In this document: positions 63,680 through 64,000 of the stretch, one piece after another
Position numbering within the stretch: position 1 is the first letter of the stretch
Layout of the letters: every line of letters starts with the position of its first letter
Origin: Rhodobacter sp.
GTDB lineage: Bacteria > Pseudomonadota > Alphaproteobacteria > Rhodobacterales > Rhodobacteraceae
DNA length: 64,000 bases
Assembly: GCA_020250445.1 (NCBI GenBank)
Contig: JADCEF010000035.1
Coordinates: 30,330-94,329 of the forward strand
Direction of reading: 5' to 3'
Position numbers and translations under genes: made by a program
Notes under the pieces: model-generated
The model's input: only the letters and a program-made list of their open reading frames with translations
Database searches by the model: none
What the model was told of the DNA's origin: nothing

Positions 63680-64000
63680 TCATGCGGGCAGCAGCCTTGG
63701 CAGCCGGGCGAGGTTGTTGGCGGCCATCGTTAGTATGAAGCGGGACCGCACCCGTTCGACGCCGCGATAGACGGTTTGGGCCATGCCGCCAATGGTTTTG
63801 CCCCAGCCGAAGGTGAGGAGGATCAGGCAACGATCCGGGGGATCGTTGTCCCGACGCAAGTCGATCCGCTTGCGGTGCTTGATCGACTGGGCGTAGCCCT
63901 CGTGTCGGGTGGTCCGACCGTTGATCGCTGAATGTCGTGATTTCTGCGCGACATGTGGGGTCACACAGGCCTTGCGCAGATCGGCGACGAACCCGGCAGC
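63680..64000 (-). mobile_element. IS5-type transposase, C-terminal part, runs off the window
   Basis: The reading frame continues past the window end. The visible part reads GFVADLRKACVTPHVAQKSR, then SAINGRTTRHEGYAQSIKHR, and ends TIGGMAQTVYRGVERVRSRF plus LTMAANNLARLPRLLPA, the standard C-terminus of an IS5-type DDE transposase including the final conserved Glu region. A likely terminal repeat starts near 63619 (GGCTCTGC). An extra 16 residues, coded by DNA with a hairpin, separate KRID from FGWGKT. Only one end of the element is visible, so its full length and copy identity are unknown. Confidence 0.85.
63828..63848. repeat. Perfect hairpin inside transposase coding region
   Basis: CAACGATCC-GGG-GGATCGTTG, a 9-bp perfect stem. 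It lies within the in-frame segment that seems to interrupt the transposase between KRID and FGWGKT, where related transposases have no such insertion (from memory of the family). Confidence 0.5.

Noticed and set aside
1..64000. CRISPR array, tRNA, rRNA, toxin-antitoxin or phage genes
   Set aside because: No regular spaced repeats, no cloverleaf or rRNA sequence, and no recognisable phage or toxin-antitoxin proteins were seen.

Overview
The window is a 64 kb piece of a GC-rich chromosome or large replicon from an alphaproteobacterium, most likely of the Rhodobacter/Paracoccus group. That placement is inferred from base composition, tightly overlapping operons (ATGA and 8-bp overlaps), a DUF3422 protein, fused PntA/PntB, and many ABC uptake systems beside aromatic-acid catabolic genes. 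No rRNA, tRNA, CRISPR array or replication origin was seen. About 70 percent of the window is accessory catabolism.

Region A (0.2-26.6 kb) looks like one aromatic/indolic catabolic island made of four operons. A leftward operon carries a phytoene-desaturase-type flavoprotein and a complete dipeptide-type ABC importer, with an FAA-hydrolase-family gene beyond it. A divergent rightward operon carries an isatin-hydrolase/kynurenine-formamidase-type cyclase, a second desaturase-type flavoprotein, a MarR regulator and a two-subunit indolepyruvate-ferredoxin-oxidoreductase-type enzyme. A leftward operon then encodes 3-hydroxyacyl-CoA dehydrogenase, 3-oxoadipyl-CoA-type thiolase and a kynureninase-like PLP enzyme. 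Divergent from it, a rightward operon encodes the fused 2-aminobenzoyl-CoA monooxygenase/reductase, SDR, MarR, enoyl-CoA hydratase, acyl-CoA dehydrogenase, thioesterase, a Rid-family protein and an aryl-CoA ligase. The last two operons together form the aerobic CoA-dependent anthranilate pathway. The first two may feed it from an indole-derived compound; this is my inference.

Region B (26.7-31.3 kb) holds mprF, a class I aminotransferase and a lactonase-like metallo-beta-lactamase protein. Region C (31.4-41.6 kb) is a second, uncharacterised catabolic cluster arranged around a GntR/FCD regulator. It has three SDRs, two EthD-domain proteins and two ketosteroid-dehydrogenase-like flavoproteins. 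The EthD plus flavoprotein combination appears once on each side of the regulator. A polar-amino-acid-type ABC importer follows.

Region D (41.6-49.1 kb) has a roughly 1 kb non-coding stretch with several inverted repeats, then a beta-CASP ribonuclease-like protein, MgtA, a phosphotransacetylase and a class-I glutamine-amidotransferase hydrolase. Region E (49.2-57.8 kb) has an L,D-transpeptidase lipoprotein, kynA and kynU (tryptophan to anthranilate, feeding Region A), a membrane methyltransferase, pntAB with a small secreted protein, and a DUF3422 protein. Region F (57.8-64 kb) is a second dipeptide-type ABC operon that appears to be decaying: one ATPase gene has a single-base frameshift, and an IS5-type transposase sits directly upstream of the first gene.

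A recurring feature is a perfect 10-11 bp GC stem-loop just after the solute-binding-protein gene in all three ABC importers.
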